Assembly (NCBI GenBank): GCA_015075105.1
Contig: JABTUZ010000002.1
Location: 468,001-532,000, forward strand
Length of the DNA stretch: 64,000 bases
Direction: 5' to 3'
DNA from: Leptospiraceae bacterium
Lineage (GTDB): Bacteria > Spirochaetota > Leptospiria > Leptospirales > Leptospiraceae
Positions 52,257 to 62,395 of the stretch are shown here, piece after piece. Every line of letters begins with the position of its first letter. Within the stretch, counting starts at the first letter, position 1. Under the pieces are notes generated by a model, which saw only the letters and a program-made list of their open reading frames with translations, did not search any database and was not told where the DNA came from. The position numbers and the translations under genes are program-made.

Positions 52257-52619
52257 ATGGAAAAATTGATACAAGACATAGTAAATGCAGGAATAGCGAT
52301 TTTTAAAAGTGGGGAAACCGAATTAAAAAATTCAGTGGCTAATTTAGAAAAACTATTCAATGAAATGAAGACTAAAGGTGAGACAGATCAATCTGAACAA
52401 GCAGTTAAGATAAGAGAATTGTTGAATAAAACTGTTCGAGATGCACAAGAAGTAATTAATAAGGCAGATTCCGGTTACAAAGAAATTATCGGAAATCTTC
52501 AAACAAATTTTGATTCGATTTCAAAACAAATCGAAACAGCAATTCCTCCTCAAGTGAAAACTACTTTACAAACTGGTTTGGATGAATTAAAAAAACTAAT
52601 GAGTCAAATTAAGAAGTAA
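52257..52619 (+). CDS. Phasin-like helical protein
   Basis: A 120-residue, almost entirely helical and heptad-patterned protein: MEKLIQDIVNAGIAIFKSGE then ELLNKTVRDAQEVINKADSG and a C-terminal TLQTGLDELKKLMSQIKK. Size and pattern match the phasin-related group found in spirochaetes and others; granule binding is not proven. It has a strong GGAGT ribosome binding site and its own terminator, which suggests an abundant product. Confidence 0.65.
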   Translation: MEKLIQDIVNAGIAIFKSGETELKNSVANLEKLFNEMKTKGETDQSEQAVKIRELLNKTVRDAQEVINKADSGYKEIIGNLQTNFDSISKQIETAIPPQVKTTLQTGLDELKKLMSQIKK

Positions 52620-52627
52620 ACTATATT

Positions 52628-52654
52628 AAAAGGCAGAAGACAATCCTGCCTTTT
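52628..52654 (+). terminator. Intrinsic terminator of the phasin-like gene
   Basis: Arms AAAAGGCAG and CTGCCTTTT form a 9-base stem around a 9-base loop, the final T run forming part of the stem. It lies 8 bases after the stop codon. Confidence 0.75.
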
Positions 52655-52666
52655 AAAAATATCAGT

Positions 52667-53965
52667 ATGAATCAAAATTCCGGAAAAAATCGAGTAATAT
52701 TATTTTTGATAGTATTTTTGGATATGATGGGTTTTTCTATTATATTTCCAATTTTTCCGGAAATTTTACAATTTTTTAATTCTAAAGGACATGACTATAC
52801 CTTAGATATTTTTATTAAGATCGCTCATTATATCACTCCTTCCCATGATTCAAAAGTAATTATTGTACTACTTGGAGGAATCTCGGGAAGTATTTATTCA
52901 TTTTTACAATTTGTATTTGCTCCACTTTGGGGGAAGATTTCTGACTCTGAGGGAAGAAAGCCCGTTTTAATATTCACGTCTATCGGAAATTTACTTGGTT
53001 ATATTGTTTGGTTATTTTCAGGAAATTTTACGATGTTTGTCTTATCTCGGATTATTACAGGATCGATGGGAGGAAATATTTCTGTAGCTTCAGCGTCAAT
53101 GGCCGACAGCACATCAATTCAAGACAGAGCTAAGGGGATGGGAATGATTGGAGCAGGGATTGGACTTGGATTTATTTTTGGTCCACCGATAGGAGGTTTT
53201 TTATCAAAGTATGAATTGTCTTCTGTTTTTTATTTCTTGTCTCCTGTTTTGACAAAATTTTCTATGTCAGCATTTTTTTCTGTTTTAGTTGCGGCCATGA
53301 ATATATTATTATTAATTTTTCTTTTTCATGAAACCAAAGAAAAAATCAAAACTCAAACTAAAAAAGTTCACCCTCTGCTGGAAATCAACAACATACAAAA
53401 TAAAAAGTTGATAACAATAGCTTTAGTTTATTTTCTATTTATGTTTTCATTTTCGGGATTTGAATTTGTATTAAATTTTTTCTTAAGTGAAATTTATAAT
53501 TTTTCTCCTGAAAATATAGGGATGACATTTGTTTTTATAGGAATCATTATTATTTTTATACAAGGTGGGATAATTCGCAGGATTTCTGGGAAAGTATCGG
53601 AAATTAATATTTGTATATTCGGTGCGATTTCTTTGATTATTGGTTTTAGTATTCTAATATTTATCCCTGTGCTTAGTTTTGTATTTTTTGCATTTGCACT
53701 TCTTGCGACAGGTAGTGCTTTTCTAAATCCCGGGTTTACCTCGTTGGCTTCGATAAATGCGAGATTGGAAGAGCAAGGGAAGAGCCTTGGTGTTATACGT
53801 AGTTTTGGATCATTGGCAAGAGCTATTTCTCCGATTACTTTTTGTTTGATTTATTTTCTAAATGGTGCCTATTTTAGTTTTACTGTTTCATTTATGATTA
53901 CAATCGTGTTTTTTGTTTTGCTTTTGGTTATGCGCTACAAATATACAGAGCAGACGAATCTTTGA
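52667..53965 (+). CDS. Major facilitator superfamily transporter (TetA-like drug:H+ antiporter group)
   Basis: A 432-residue, 12-segment membrane protein. The first segment (VILFLIVFLDMMGFSIIFPIFP) and the loop GKISDSEGRKPVLIFTSIG match the MFS motif A of the TetA/MdtG-type drug-H+ antiporters. GMGMIGAGIGLGFIFGPPIGG is the antiporter motif C. A drug or sugar-efflux role is likely; substrate is unknown. It follows the phasin-like gene's terminator by 12 bases and so needs its own promoter, which I could not place. Confidence 0.88.
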   Translation: MNQNSGKNRVILFLIVFLDMMGFSIIFPIFPEILQFFNSKGHDYTLDIFIKIAHYITPSHDSKVIIVLLGGISGSIYSFLQFVFAPLWGKISDSEGRKPVLIFTSIGNLLGYIVWLFSGNFTMFVLSRIITGSMGGNISVASASMADSTSIQDRAKGMGMIGAGIGLGFIFGPPIGGFLSKYELSSVFYFLSPVLTKFSMSAFFSVLVAAMNILLLIFLFHETKEKIKTQTKKVHPLLEINNIQNKKLITIALVYFLFMFSFSGFEFVLNFFLSEIYNFSPENIGMTFVFIGIIIIFIQGGIIRRISGKVSEINICIFGAISLIIGFSILIFIPVLSFVFFAFALLATGSAFLNPGFTSLASINARLEEQGKSLGVIRSFGSLARAISPITFCLIYFLNGAYFSFTVSFMITIVFFVLLLVMRYKYTEQTNL

Positions 53966-54067
53966 TAAAAAGCAAATTTCTTTTTTATCGTTAAAAATAT
54001 TTTTTTGTAATTTCCAGAGTAGAAATATTTCTGTGATTACTGTTTGCGACTGGATAGGATTATATAG

Positions 54068-55522
54068 ATGGGGAATATTCTTAAATATTTTAAGAGCTAT
54101 CATTTTTGGATAGTTGCAGTATTTTTTATTTTTATATTTTTTCAAACATTGGAATTTTTAACAGAAAGTAAATATGCTTTCGGATTGGATGGATATTATT
54201 ATGTAGTTCAGGTTAGATCGTATATCGAAAACGGAAAATTTCTAATTCCGGATTTTTCTTTAGTATTTTACTTTTTCGTTTTTTTATCAAAGTTTGGAAA
54301 TGATATTGTATTCACAAATAAGTTAGGAATTTCACTAATTCTTTCGTTTATAGCTGTGCCCTCTTATCTGCTTGGGAAAAAAATATCAAATCGAACAGGA
54401 GGGATATTTTTATCTGTATTTATAATTTCTAATACATTAATATTTTATTTTGCGATAGAGTATTTGAAAAATTTATTAGGAATAATGTTCATGTTGTTTT
54501 TTTTGAATGAATATTTTTCTATTTTAAAAAATAAGATGCATTCATTCATAGCGATTAAACTTTTTTTATTTGCTTCCTTTTCACTTTTATCACACAAACT
54601 TACAGGTGCACTATGTATTTTTTTACTTTTCGTTTTGTTTTTATATTATTTTAGAAAAATTTCATTTCTATTTAAAATAATCGGGTTTATATTGATTTTT
54701 TTTATATTCTTAATTGTTTATCAGAATTTGATTTTTCATTTTTTGGATTTAGATAGGTTTAATAATTTTGATTTGGAACACTTACAAATTTCAGCAAGAT
54801 CGTATTGGAGAGAAATTCAACCTTGTTCGACATTTTATTCTGTTGAAATATTTGTTTATGCAGTGATTCCAATTTTTTCAATTTTATTGTGGTTTTATTC
54901 TAATGGTTACGAAAGAAGAATTTTATTCATTGCAATTTTTTTGTATTATTTGTTTAATATCCCTTTTTTAAAGTTTATAGAAAAAGACGCAGCGTTTCGA
55001 TTATATATTGTAAATTTTATTCCTTCAGGAATCGTATTGCTCCTTGGAATCAAAAGATTGCCCAATACAATAATTTTAATGTTTTCGGTTTGTATTTTTT
55101 TGTATATAATTCCATCAAGAAATTTTCATAATAACAGAACCAAGATAAATTATTCAGAGCTTGAAAAAATTGTACCAAAAATTGCAGTTCCGTCTAACGC
55201 ACTATTGATCGCTCATCCCGGTTTTGATTATTTTTATCATTATACTACTAAAAAAGAGGTTTTCCGATTTTTACCGGAAGTCGAGTATAAAGAAAAACCT
55301 ATATATAGAATCGTTTTTGGACTTAGTTATGATTATGTGAATAAGAAGAATCTTTATTCAAAAGATATAAATATTTTAAATAGTGAATACTCTTTAATGA
55401 AAGAAGAAAGTTGGAAAAAAATACACAATTCTATGCCAAAGAATATGTACAATTCGTATAATAATTGGAGAAATCCCTACTTGCATCGACCCAATTTTTT
55501 AAAATATAGGAATTCGATTTAA
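54068..55522 (+). CDS. Multi-pass membrane protein, possible GT-C glycosyltransferase
   Basis: A 484-residue protein with about 9-10 membrane segments and a soluble C-terminal tail. Directly after the first segment stands an acidic motif (KYAFGLDGYYYVVQVRSYIE), as in GT-C enzymes such as ArnT and PMT that use a polyprenyl-linked donor. Codon use is extremely AT-rich, but so are many neighbours. Assignment is tentative; the alternative is a non-enzymatic membrane protein. Confidence 0.5.
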   Translation: MGNILKYFKSYHFWIVAVFFIFIFFQTLEFLTESKYAFGLDGYYYVVQVRSYIENGKFLIPDFSLVFYFFVFLSKFGNDIVFTNKLGISLILSFIAVPSYLLGKKISNRTGGIFLSVFIISNTLIFYFAIEYLKNLLGIMFMLFFLNEYFSILKNKMHSFIAIKLFLFASFSLLSHKLTGALCIFLLFVLFLYYFRKISFLFKIIGFILIFFIFLIVYQNLIFHFLDLDRFNNFDLEHLQISARSYWREIQPCSTFYSVEIFVYAVIPIFSILLWFYSNGYERRILFIAIFLYYLFNIPFLKFIEKDAAFRLYIVNFIPSGIVLLLGIKRLPNTIILMFSVCIFLYIIPSRNFHNNRTKINYSELEKIVPKIAVPSNALLIAHPGFDYFYHYTTKKEVFRFLPEVEYKEKPIYRIVFGLSYDYVNKKNLYSKDINILNSEYSLMKEESWKKIHNSMPKNMYNSYNNWRNPYLHRPNFLKYRNSI

Positions 55523-55526
55523 TCAA

Positions 55527-58500
55527 TTATCTTTTTCGATTCATTATCAAACTATACCCCGAAGGAACAATTACAAGAGTGAGTATTGTTGAAATGAGCA
55601 TTCCACCGATCACCGCAATAGCCATTGGAATTCTGGATTCTGCCCCTGGCCCAAATGCTAATGCAGGTGGAATTGCAGCCGCTATTGTAGCTATTGATGT
55701 CATAAGGATTGCTCTGAGTCTTTGTGGGCTTGCAGTTTGAATAGCCTCGTCAACCGGTACTCCTTTTTCTATTAGTTGGTTTGTGAAATCTACAAGTAAA
55801 ATCGAATTTTTTTTAACAAGTCCCATAAGTAAGAGTAGCGCAATAAAACTGTAGATGTTCAAAGAATAGTTGAATATCCAAAGCGCAAAAATTGCACCTG
55901 AGAAACTGAATGGTAGAGCGAGTAATACAAGAATCGGTAAAGTAAAGCTATTGAATTGACTTGCAAGAATCATGTAGGCAACTGCAATTCCCAATAGGAG
56001 TGCAATGTACAGAGATTGAAAAGAGTCAGACATAGCTTGAGATGAGCCGGTCGGATTTACTGTGTATCCCGGGGGTAGTAATTTAATTGCGATCTTTTGT
56101 GCCAAGTCGATTGCTTCTTTTTGCCCTATTTTGTTAGATGGGTTTGCATAAATACTAATTGAACGAGAGCGATTTTTTCTGGTAATCGTCGGTAAAACAA
56201 TTTGTTCTTCTAATCCTACTACCGAAGAAACCGGAACAACTTCTCCTCTTTGATTTCTTACGATTAGATTTTTGATTTGTTCCGTTTTTTCTCTATCCTC
56301 TGCTTTTAATCGAACTCGAATGTCGTATCTATGTCCACCATCAGTAAATTGCCCGACCTTAACCCCTCCAATCATTGCTTCTAAAACTCTTCCGATAGAT
56401 TCTATGTTTACGCTATAATTTGCGGCAATATCTCTTTTAGGGAATACGTGAACTTCTGGAGCACCTTCTTGAAAACTTGAATCTATATCTGTAAATAATT
56501 TAGAGGAATTCATCTCACTTTTTATTTTCTCTGAGACTTCAGCGAGTACATACCAGTCGGATCCTTGAATACTCAATTCAACCGGGTATCCTCTGGATGC
56601 AGTAAAACCTCGTGTTGATAAATCTTGGATGGATATTTTTAAATCCGGTGAAACTGTTTGTAATTTTTTCCTAAGAACTCCGGCAAATTCATTTTGAGAA
56701 AGTCTTTTTCCGGTCTCTTTATTTTTTGGTCGATCTTTAGGATCTTTCATGGTTAAAAAAATATTCAGTAAATTCGATTGCCCGCCTTGCATTCCCCCAA
56801 CACTTGAAAATATTCTTAATACTTCTCCTTCCGAGAGAACAACAGCCTCGACTTTTTTAGCGATCTCATCCATATATGCCATCGAGGAACCGGTCTTTCC
56901 CTGAACCTTCACAAACAATCTGCTTTGATCCATAGAAGGCACAAATTCTTTTTTTAATGGGAAGAATGTCCAGACAGAAAGTGCAAAAACTAAAATGGAT
57001 CCGGATACAACTATCAACCTATTTTGTAAGCAAATTTTTAAAACCCTTGCGTATATCTTGTCAAAAAAATGAAGTAGATTGGCTATTTTGCTGGTAATTT
57101 TTCCGGTATGAGAAGTGATTTCTAAGTATTTAGAAGCGCGCATTGGGGTTAGGGTGAGTGCTTCAAGAAGTGATAATAGAACGGTAGCAGAAATTGTAAC
57201 ACCAAATTGAAAGAAATATCTACCAATCACTCCTTTCATAAAAACTACAGGCAGGAAAATTGCGACAATGGAAAGGGTCGTGGCGATTGCTGCGAAAGTA
57301 ATTTGTCTTGCTCCTTTTCTGGCTGCTGTAACTTTTTCTGCTCCACCCTCTCTGTGCCTGACAATATTCTCTAAGACCATAATTGCGTCGTCAACGACTA
57401 TCCCTATCGCAAGAGACAGAGCCAAAAGAGTGAAAGTATTCAGTGTAAACCCGAATATCTCCATAACAAGAAAACTACCAATAATAGATGTAGGAATCGA
57501 AAGTAAAATATTCCAAGTTGAAGACCAGCTCCCCAAAAATAAAAAACAAACAATTGCAGTCGTAAAGACCGAAAGAATAAGAATAAACTCTAATTCACCG
57601 ATGGATTCTTCTATAAACAAAGTAGAGTCAAAAGAAACTTCCATGTTGTAACCTGGTGGAAGTTGTGCTTTGATTTGGTTCATTTTCGCTTTTACGGATT
57701 TTGCAACTTGAACTGCGTTAGTGCCTCTTTGCTTTAATATTCCAAGTCCTACTGCGGGTTTACCGTTCAGTCTGGAAATTCTTCTGATATCTTCAAGTCC
57801 GTCTTCTACCTCAGCTACATCTTTAAGAAAGATAGACTTTTCGAGGATTGGAGTTCCACCTCTCGAAGGGATCCTGATTTTGGAGAATGACTGAACGGTA
57901 TTTACTTCTCCCATAGACCTTACACTTTTTTGTGTGGATGAATTTTCGAGTAACCCTGCTGTTTCTACGTGCTCTCTTTGAACTGCATTAATCACATCTT
58001 CAACTGTAAGCTCGAGCCTTGTAAGTTTTTTTTCATCTATCCATATACGAAGATTTCTATCCGCAAATCCTCCAAGGTAAATTTGACTAACGCCTTCCAC
58101 AGTGGAGAATTGACTTTTTAAAACATCTCTTACATAGACCATCAAATCTCTTTTTGTACCGGTAGAAGTAACGGCTATAAACATAATAGGCGTGTCTTCA
58201 GGATTTGTTTTTGTGATAATAGGTGGGTCTAAAGTAGTCGGCAAAATCTTCTGCGCTTGCGCGACTTTTGTTTGTACTTCTTGGAGTGCTGCATCAATAT
58301 TTCGAGACAGATCAAATTCAATTTGAATATTGGCTTGACCATAGCTTGAGTTTGAATTAATTTCTTTTACGCCCTCTACTGAGAGCAAATTATCTTCTAT
58401 AATATCTACAATGTTTGTTTCCATTACCTCTGGAGATGCACCTTGCATAGTCAACTGTATGTTGATGACGGGAAAGTCAACGTCCGGCATCTGAGAGATT

Positions 58501-58598
58501 CCGAGTTTTAGAAAAGACATTGCACCAAATAAAATCATCCCCCAAAATAGCATCCAAGCAAAAACAGGTCTTTTAATAGATAGATCGGCTAAGGTCAT
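55527..58598 (-). CDS. RND efflux pump permease (HAE1/AcrB family)
   Basis: A 1023-residue inner-membrane permease with 12 membrane segments and two large periplasmic loops. The N-terminus is LADLSIKRPVFAWMLFWGMI, the proton-relay aspartates are in GIVVDDAIMVLENIVRHREG and the conserved Lys is in GLVKKNSILLVDFTNQ. It exports hydrophobic drugs or lipids using proton-motive force. Its start overlaps the end of the TolC-like gene by 4 bases. The periplasmic adaptor (membrane fusion protein) that such pumps need is not in the window. Confidence 0.95.
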   Translation of the reverse strand: MTLADLSIKRPVFAWMLFWGMILFGAMSFLKLGISQMPDVDFPVINIQLTMQGASPEVMETNIVDIIEDNLLSVEGVKEINSNSSYGQANIQIEFDLSRNIDAALQEVQTKVAQAQKILPTTLDPPIITKTNPEDTPIMFIAVTSTGTKRDLMVYVRDVLKSQFSTVEGVSQIYLGGFADRNLRIWIDEKKLTRLELTVEDVINAVQREHVETAGLLENSSTQKSVRSMGEVNTVQSFSKIRIPSRGGTPILEKSIFLKDVAEVEDGLEDIRRISRLNGKPAVGLGILKQRGTNAVQVAKSVKAKMNQIKAQLPPGYNMEVSFDSTLFIEESIGELEFILILSVFTTAIVCFLFLGSWSSTWNILLSIPTSIIGSFLVMEIFGFTLNTFTLLALSLAIGIVVDDAIMVLENIVRHREGGAEKVTAARKGARQITFAAIATTLSIVAIFLPVVFMKGVIGRYFFQFGVTISATVLLSLLEALTLTPMRASKYLEITSHTGKITSKIANLLHFFDKIYARVLKICLQNRLIVVSGSILVFALSVWTFFPLKKEFVPSMDQSRLFVKVQGKTGSSMAYMDEIAKKVEAVVLSEGEVLRIFSSVGGMQGGQSNLLNIFLTMKDPKDRPKNKETGKRLSQNEFAGVLRKKLQTVSPDLKISIQDLSTRGFTASRGYPVELSIQGSDWYVLAEVSEKIKSEMNSSKLFTDIDSSFQEGAPEVHVFPKRDIAANYSVNIESIGRVLEAMIGGVKVGQFTDGGHRYDIRVRLKAEDREKTEQIKNLIVRNQRGEVVPVSSVVGLEEQIVLPTITRKNRSRSISIYANPSNKIGQKEAIDLAQKIAIKLLPPGYTVNPTGSSQAMSDSFQSLYIALLLGIAVAYMILASQFNSFTLPILVLLALPFSFSGAIFALWIFNYSLNIYSFIALLLLMGLVKKNSILLVDFTNQLIEKGVPVDEAIQTASPQRLRAILMTSIATIAAAIPPALAFGPGAESRIPMAIAVIGGMLISTILTLVIVPSGYSLIMNRKR

Positions 58599-60091
58599 TT
58601 GTTTTTTTCGTCCTTTTTGTTCTCATCAGTTTTCCAGTTATTGGCTTTATAGGGAAGCTCTCCTGTTACTATTCCCAGTAGCACTCTATTTAATTTATTT
58701 TGGAGGTAAGCTCTGTCGTAGCTTTCTCTCGCCTGGGCAAGGCTTGTAAGTGAGTTTAGTAATTCAAGAGAGTTGGTGATTTTATTTTGAAAATCTCGAC
58801 GGATCAATCTATGACTTCTTTCGGCAGAGTCGAGTGCTTTTTTATAGGCTTCTACTTCGCTAACGCCCGTACGATAGGCGGAATAGGTTCTACGAATTTC
58901 TTCTACTCCTGAACGAATTGTATTTTTTAAAAAAATCTCGGCTTCTTTTTTAATTGAGTTTGCTTCCGAAATTGCAAAAATTGTTTTTCCGCCTGAGAAT
59001 AAAGGGAGTTCAAATACGAATTGTGCAAATATGCTGCTTTTCGTATTGCCTTGTGGAATACTATATTGTGCATCAACATACACATTGGGCAAAAGTCCGC
59101 CTTTTGCAGCGAGTACTTTTTCGTGTGCAAGCCCGAGAGAGGCTTTTGCAGTACGAACATCAACCCTGTCCTCTAATTTTTCTATTGCTTCGTTTAGAGT
59201 AAAGTTTGGTTCTTGAATCAGAATGTTATCGCTTAGTTTTGGATTAGCACTAACTACATTGCAAAGATAAGAAATTTTTTCATTTCCTGCGACAATTTGT
59301 TCTTGGATAGAGAAAACTTCAGCATCATAAGTTGCGAGTCTTGCTTGGATACTCGAAAGCTCCGAGTTTCTTGCCTGACCGAGATTTACTCTTCTTCTGT
59401 ACTCAAAGATTAATTCTTTCGTTAATTTTTGGATTTCCTTTTTATGTTGTAAAGATTTTTCCAATAGTAGTATTGTGTAATAGGTTTGAGAAAGGTCAGT
59501 AAGTAGCAGCATGGCTTCTTGACTCATCTCTAATTTTCTAACTTTGATTTCAGACTTTGCGCTTATATAACTAGAATATTCTGTTAATCCCGTAAATATG
59601 GGAACGTGTAAAACTAATCTTTGACCGGAGCGAAGTGTAGGAGGTAAGCTGGTTCCCGAAGAAGACCCCGATGAATTTAAAAGTGGAAGATAAGCCGGGG
59701 GAACTCCTGCAACTGAATAGGCCATTTGTTTATTTCTTTCACTCTCTTGCTTATCTGATGGGTTTGGATAAAATTCGGTTCTTTGGTTTCTGTAAGATAG
59801 GGTTGGTAAAAACATACTGAAAGCTAATCCTTTTTTAGCTTCGGCTTGTCTTACTTTCTCGTAACGCATGGCGAGTTTGTCACTCGACTCAACAGCAAGT
59901 GCGTATAAATCAAACAGATTCCATTCTGTTTTCTTTTTAGCTTCTCTTACTTGCTCTGAACTTATACCTGAAACTTCTACCAGAGAAGGCTCAACTATTC
60001 CATCTCCCGTAATTACCGGAGCAGATACACACGAAGTAAAAAATAATAATACTATAGTGAAATATATTTTTTGATAATTAGATTTAAAAAT
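58595..60091 (-). CDS. TolC-family outer-membrane efflux lipoprotein, non-standard start
   Basis: From the first ATG (59869) the protein has 424 residues and the helical TolC pattern (FMFLPTLSYRN-like SMFLPTLSYRNQ, NLGQARNSELSSIQARLATY, FELPLFSGGKTIFAISEAN). But the same frame stays open 74 codons further upstream and encodes a good lipoprotein signal ending LFFTSC (Cys21), followed by TEWNLFDLYALAVESSD, the normal TolC entry helix. No ATG, GTG or TTG occurs there. An ATT at 60091 has AGG six bases upstream. Alternatively, deletion of one T in a T5 run would join the frame to an ATG at 60104. Coordinates here use ATT. Confidence 0.75.
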   Translation of the reverse strand: MFKSNYQKIYFTIVLLFFTSCVSAPVITGDGIVEPSLVEVSGISSEQVREAKKKTEWNLFDLYALAVESSDKLAMRYEKVRQAEAKKGLAFSMFLPTLSYRNQRTEFYPNPSDKQESERNKQMAYSVAGVPPAYLPLLNSSGSSSGTSLPPTLRSGQRLVLHVPIFTGLTEYSSYISAKSEIKVRKLEMSQEAMLLLTDLSQTYYTILLLEKSLQHKKEIQKLTKELIFEYRRRVNLGQARNSELSSIQARLATYDAEVFSIQEQIVAGNEKISYLCNVVSANPKLSDNILIQEPNFTLNEAIEKLEDRVDVRTAKASLGLAHEKVLAAKGGLLPNVYVDAQYSIPQGNTKSSIFAQFVFELPLFSGGKTIFAISEANSIKKEAEIFLKNTIRSGVEEIRRTYSAYRTGVSEVEAYKKALDSAERSHRLIRRDFQNKITNSLELLNSLTSLAQARESYDRAYLQNKLNRVLLGIVTGELPYKANNWKTDENKKDEKNK

Positions 60092-60454
60092 GGCGCACCT
60101 GCATAAAATTATTTGTGGAAATAAATAGGATTAAAAATTCTAAGAAGTCGCTATTTGTTAGCGATAAAAAAACTTCGTTTAGAGTTTGTGCAGAAGTGTC
60201 ATAAAAAAAATATAAATAGTTTAATAGCATAAAAAAAATTCTGATACAACTCCTACTTTTGTGACCCTTGTTTTTATAGAATAGTTCCATACCTAAAAAT
60301 AAAATTTCCTATTTTCAAAAATTATTTTGGTTAGAGAAATATCGTTTAAAATATAAGTACCAAAAAAATAGAAATGAATGAAATTTCAATAGTTTAACCT
60401 TAAATTATTAAAAAATTTGTTTGCAATGTAATTTAGTGGAGATGTTTTTGTAAT
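60092..60454. other. Spacer between the TolC gene and cstA, holding repeat copy B
   Basis: About 363 bases. The left part includes the 88-base element (60117-60204). The rest is AT-rich with no gene I can support. Promoters for the divergent efflux operon and cstA must be here. A short open frame on the minus strand (60084-60290) covers the repeat and lacks a ribosome binding site. Confidence 0.4.
60117..60204 (-). repeat. 88-base dispersed element, copy B (upstream of the TolC gene)
   Basis: The minus-strand counterpart of 30213-30300. In the best frame, 17 of 29 codons give identical residues (YDTSA, V, SL, N, D, FL, LFIS). It ends 12 bases before an ATG at 60104 whose frame meets the TolC gene after one base shift. 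In both copies the element lies directly before a membrane-protein gene in the same direction. Confidence 0.6.
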
Positions 60455-62311
60455 ATGTTTCCTTTGATTGTAGTATTAATTTGTTTGTTTATTTATTTCC
60501 TTGGGTATAGATTTTATTCAAAGTTTTTGTCAGAAAAAATTTTTAATCTCGCTGGAAGAGAAGTAAAAACTCCAGCTCATATACTAAGAGACGATTTAGA
60601 TTATATTCCTACTAAGCCGGCAGTTTTATTTGGTCATCATTATGCATCTATTGCGGGACTGGCTCCGATTTTAGGTCCTGCGGTTGCTGTGATTTGGGGT
60701 TGGTTTCCGGCTATGATTTGGGTCGTACTCGGAGGACTATTTATTGGTTGCGTGCATGACTTAGGGTCTATTGTAGTTTCTGTTCGATCAGACGGTAAGT
60801 CGATAGGTCAGGTTGCGGAAGACTTGCTTGGGAGACGTGCAAGAAGTTTATTTCATGCGATTATATTTTTTCTTGTCTCGCTCGCAATGGGTGTTTTTGT
60901 TTTAGTTCTTGCCGGGTTATTTTCGGCTTCTCCAAAATTGGAAAAATTACCGGAAAAAATAGCGATCGAGGAAAAAGTCACAGTAAATGAAGTAAAAGAA
61001 TTCCACGACAAAGGACAAATTCAAACGGAAACTAAACCCAAAATAGAGCTAAGAAGCAATTTTCCAGAATCTGTAATTCCAACAATTGCGCTTATGATTT
61101 TTGCTGTAATTGTTGGTTTTTTGCATTACAAGAAAGGAATCGATTTAAAACCACTTACCATTATTAGTTTTGTTTTAGTTTTATTAGTGATATATATAGG
61201 GATGTACAAACCATTTTTGGATTGGACAGGGTTAAACGATCCAAATAGATCACCTTCTACAGAAAGCTGGAAATGGTACTTATTATCTTATGCTTTTCTT
61301 GCATCGGTCACGCCTGTTTGGCTCTTACTTCAAAGCCGAGACTATATCAATTCATTTCTATTGTACTTGGGAGTAATTTTAATTTTCCTCGGTTATTTTA
61401 CAGGCGCAATAACAGGGAGGTTTTCTCAGTTTAATGCTGAAGCTATCAGAATAGACTCTATAGGTTTAGATTTAATTCCATTTGTATTTATCACTATTGC
61501 TTGTGGGGCTGTGTCCGGTTTTCATTCTTTGGTTAGTTCAGGCACTACCGCAAAGCAGATAGATGTAGAAAAAGATGCGAGAGTGATTGGTTATGGGGGT
61601 ATGATCGGAGAGTCATTGTTGGGGTTGACTTCTGTAATTGCTTGTACTATTGGATTTACTTCTTCGTCGGAGTGGACTTCGTATTATAAATCTTGGTCAG
61701 GGATTCAAGGGCTTGCTCCTCAGGTAGGTGCATATATTTACGGTACAGGAAGATTTTTAGCTCAGATCGGAATACCAGAAAGTTTTGCCCAAGGGTTTAT
61801 AGCATTAATCGTAGTTAGTTTTGCGCTTACTTCATTAGATTCTGCAACGAGGTTACTTAGATACAATATAGAAGAAATTGCAGAGTCAACAAATTCTAAG
61901 TTTATGAAAAAATATGTAGCCAATAGATATACTGCGAGTTTACTGGCATGTCTTGCTATTGCAGTTTTTGCATTTTTAAAAGTAGAAGAAAATGGACAGT
62001 GGAAACCGGCAGGGCTAACTCTGTGGAAGTTATTCGGAACTACAAATCAATTACTTGCAGGGCTTGCCTTACTTGTGATTGCGATTTATTTATACAAATC
62101 GAAAAAGCCTACAATTTATGTAGCAGCACCTATGGTTTTTGTTTTGGTAGTTACGTTTTGGGCTATGGTGGATAATTTTTTTGATTTTTTAATTGGGAAA
62201 AACCCAAGTGTATTACTTAGTGCAGTGGGGGGAATTTTAATTCTTCTTACAATTTGGTTAGTTATTGAAGGAATTTTGTCTATGATAAAGTTAAGAAAAA
62301 CAAATGTGTAA
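60455..62311 (+). CDS. Carbon starvation protein A family (CstA-like) transporter
   Basis: A 618-residue protein with about 16 membrane segments. Signatures are the N-terminal [33 protein letters not shown]-like [19 protein letters not shown], and [20 protein letters not shown], then LARVIGESLL-like [13 protein letters not shown]. coli relatives import peptides or pyruvate under starvation. The substrate here is not known. The upstream TGGAGA is 13-15 bases from the ATG, a loose ribosome binding site. Confidence 0.9.
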   Translation: MFPLIVVLICLFIYFLGYRFYSKFLSEKIFNLAGREVKTPAHILRDDLDYIPTKPAVLFGHHYASIAGLAPILGPAVAVIWGWFPAMIWVVLGGLFIGCVHDLGSIVVSVRSDGKSIGQVAEDLLGRRARSLFHAIIFFLVSLAMGVFVLVLAGLFSASPKLEKLPEKIAIEEKVTVNEVKEFHDKGQIQTETKPKIELRSNFPESVIPTIALMIFAVIVGFLHYKKGIDLKPLTIISFVLVLLVIYIGMYKPFLDWTGLNDPNRSPSTESWKWYLLSYAFLASVTPVWLLLQSRDYINSFLLYLGVILIFLGYFTGAITGRFSQFNAEAIRIDSIGLDLIPFVFITIACGAVSGFHSLVSSGTTAKQIDVEKDARVIGYGGMIGESLLGLTSVIACTIGFTSSSEWTSYYKSWSGIQGLAPQVGAYIYGTGRFLAQIGIPESFAQGFIALIVVSFALTSLDSATRLLRYNIEEIAESTNSKFMKKYVANRYTASLLACLAIAVFAFLKVEENGQWKPAGLTLWKLFGTTNQLLAGLALLVIAIYLYKSKKPTIYVAAPMVFVLVVTFWAMVDNFFDFLIGKNPSVLLSAVGGILILLTIWLVIEGILSMIKLRKTNV

Positions 62312-62395
62312 AAATTTTTAGATTGCTAAAATATTCAGGTATTCTAAAAAAAGAATTTTACAAGAATGTGGAGTAAAACAAGGATAAGAATACTT

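Noticed and set aside
53913-54113. A 66-codon open frame across the MFS/GT-C junction
   Set aside because: It overlaps the end of one gene and the start of the next in another frame and has no ribosome binding site.
60084-60290. A 68-codon open frame on the minus strand
   Set aside because: No ribosome binding site, and it mainly spans the dispersed repeat and the TolC signal region. Reported as a repeat, not a gene.
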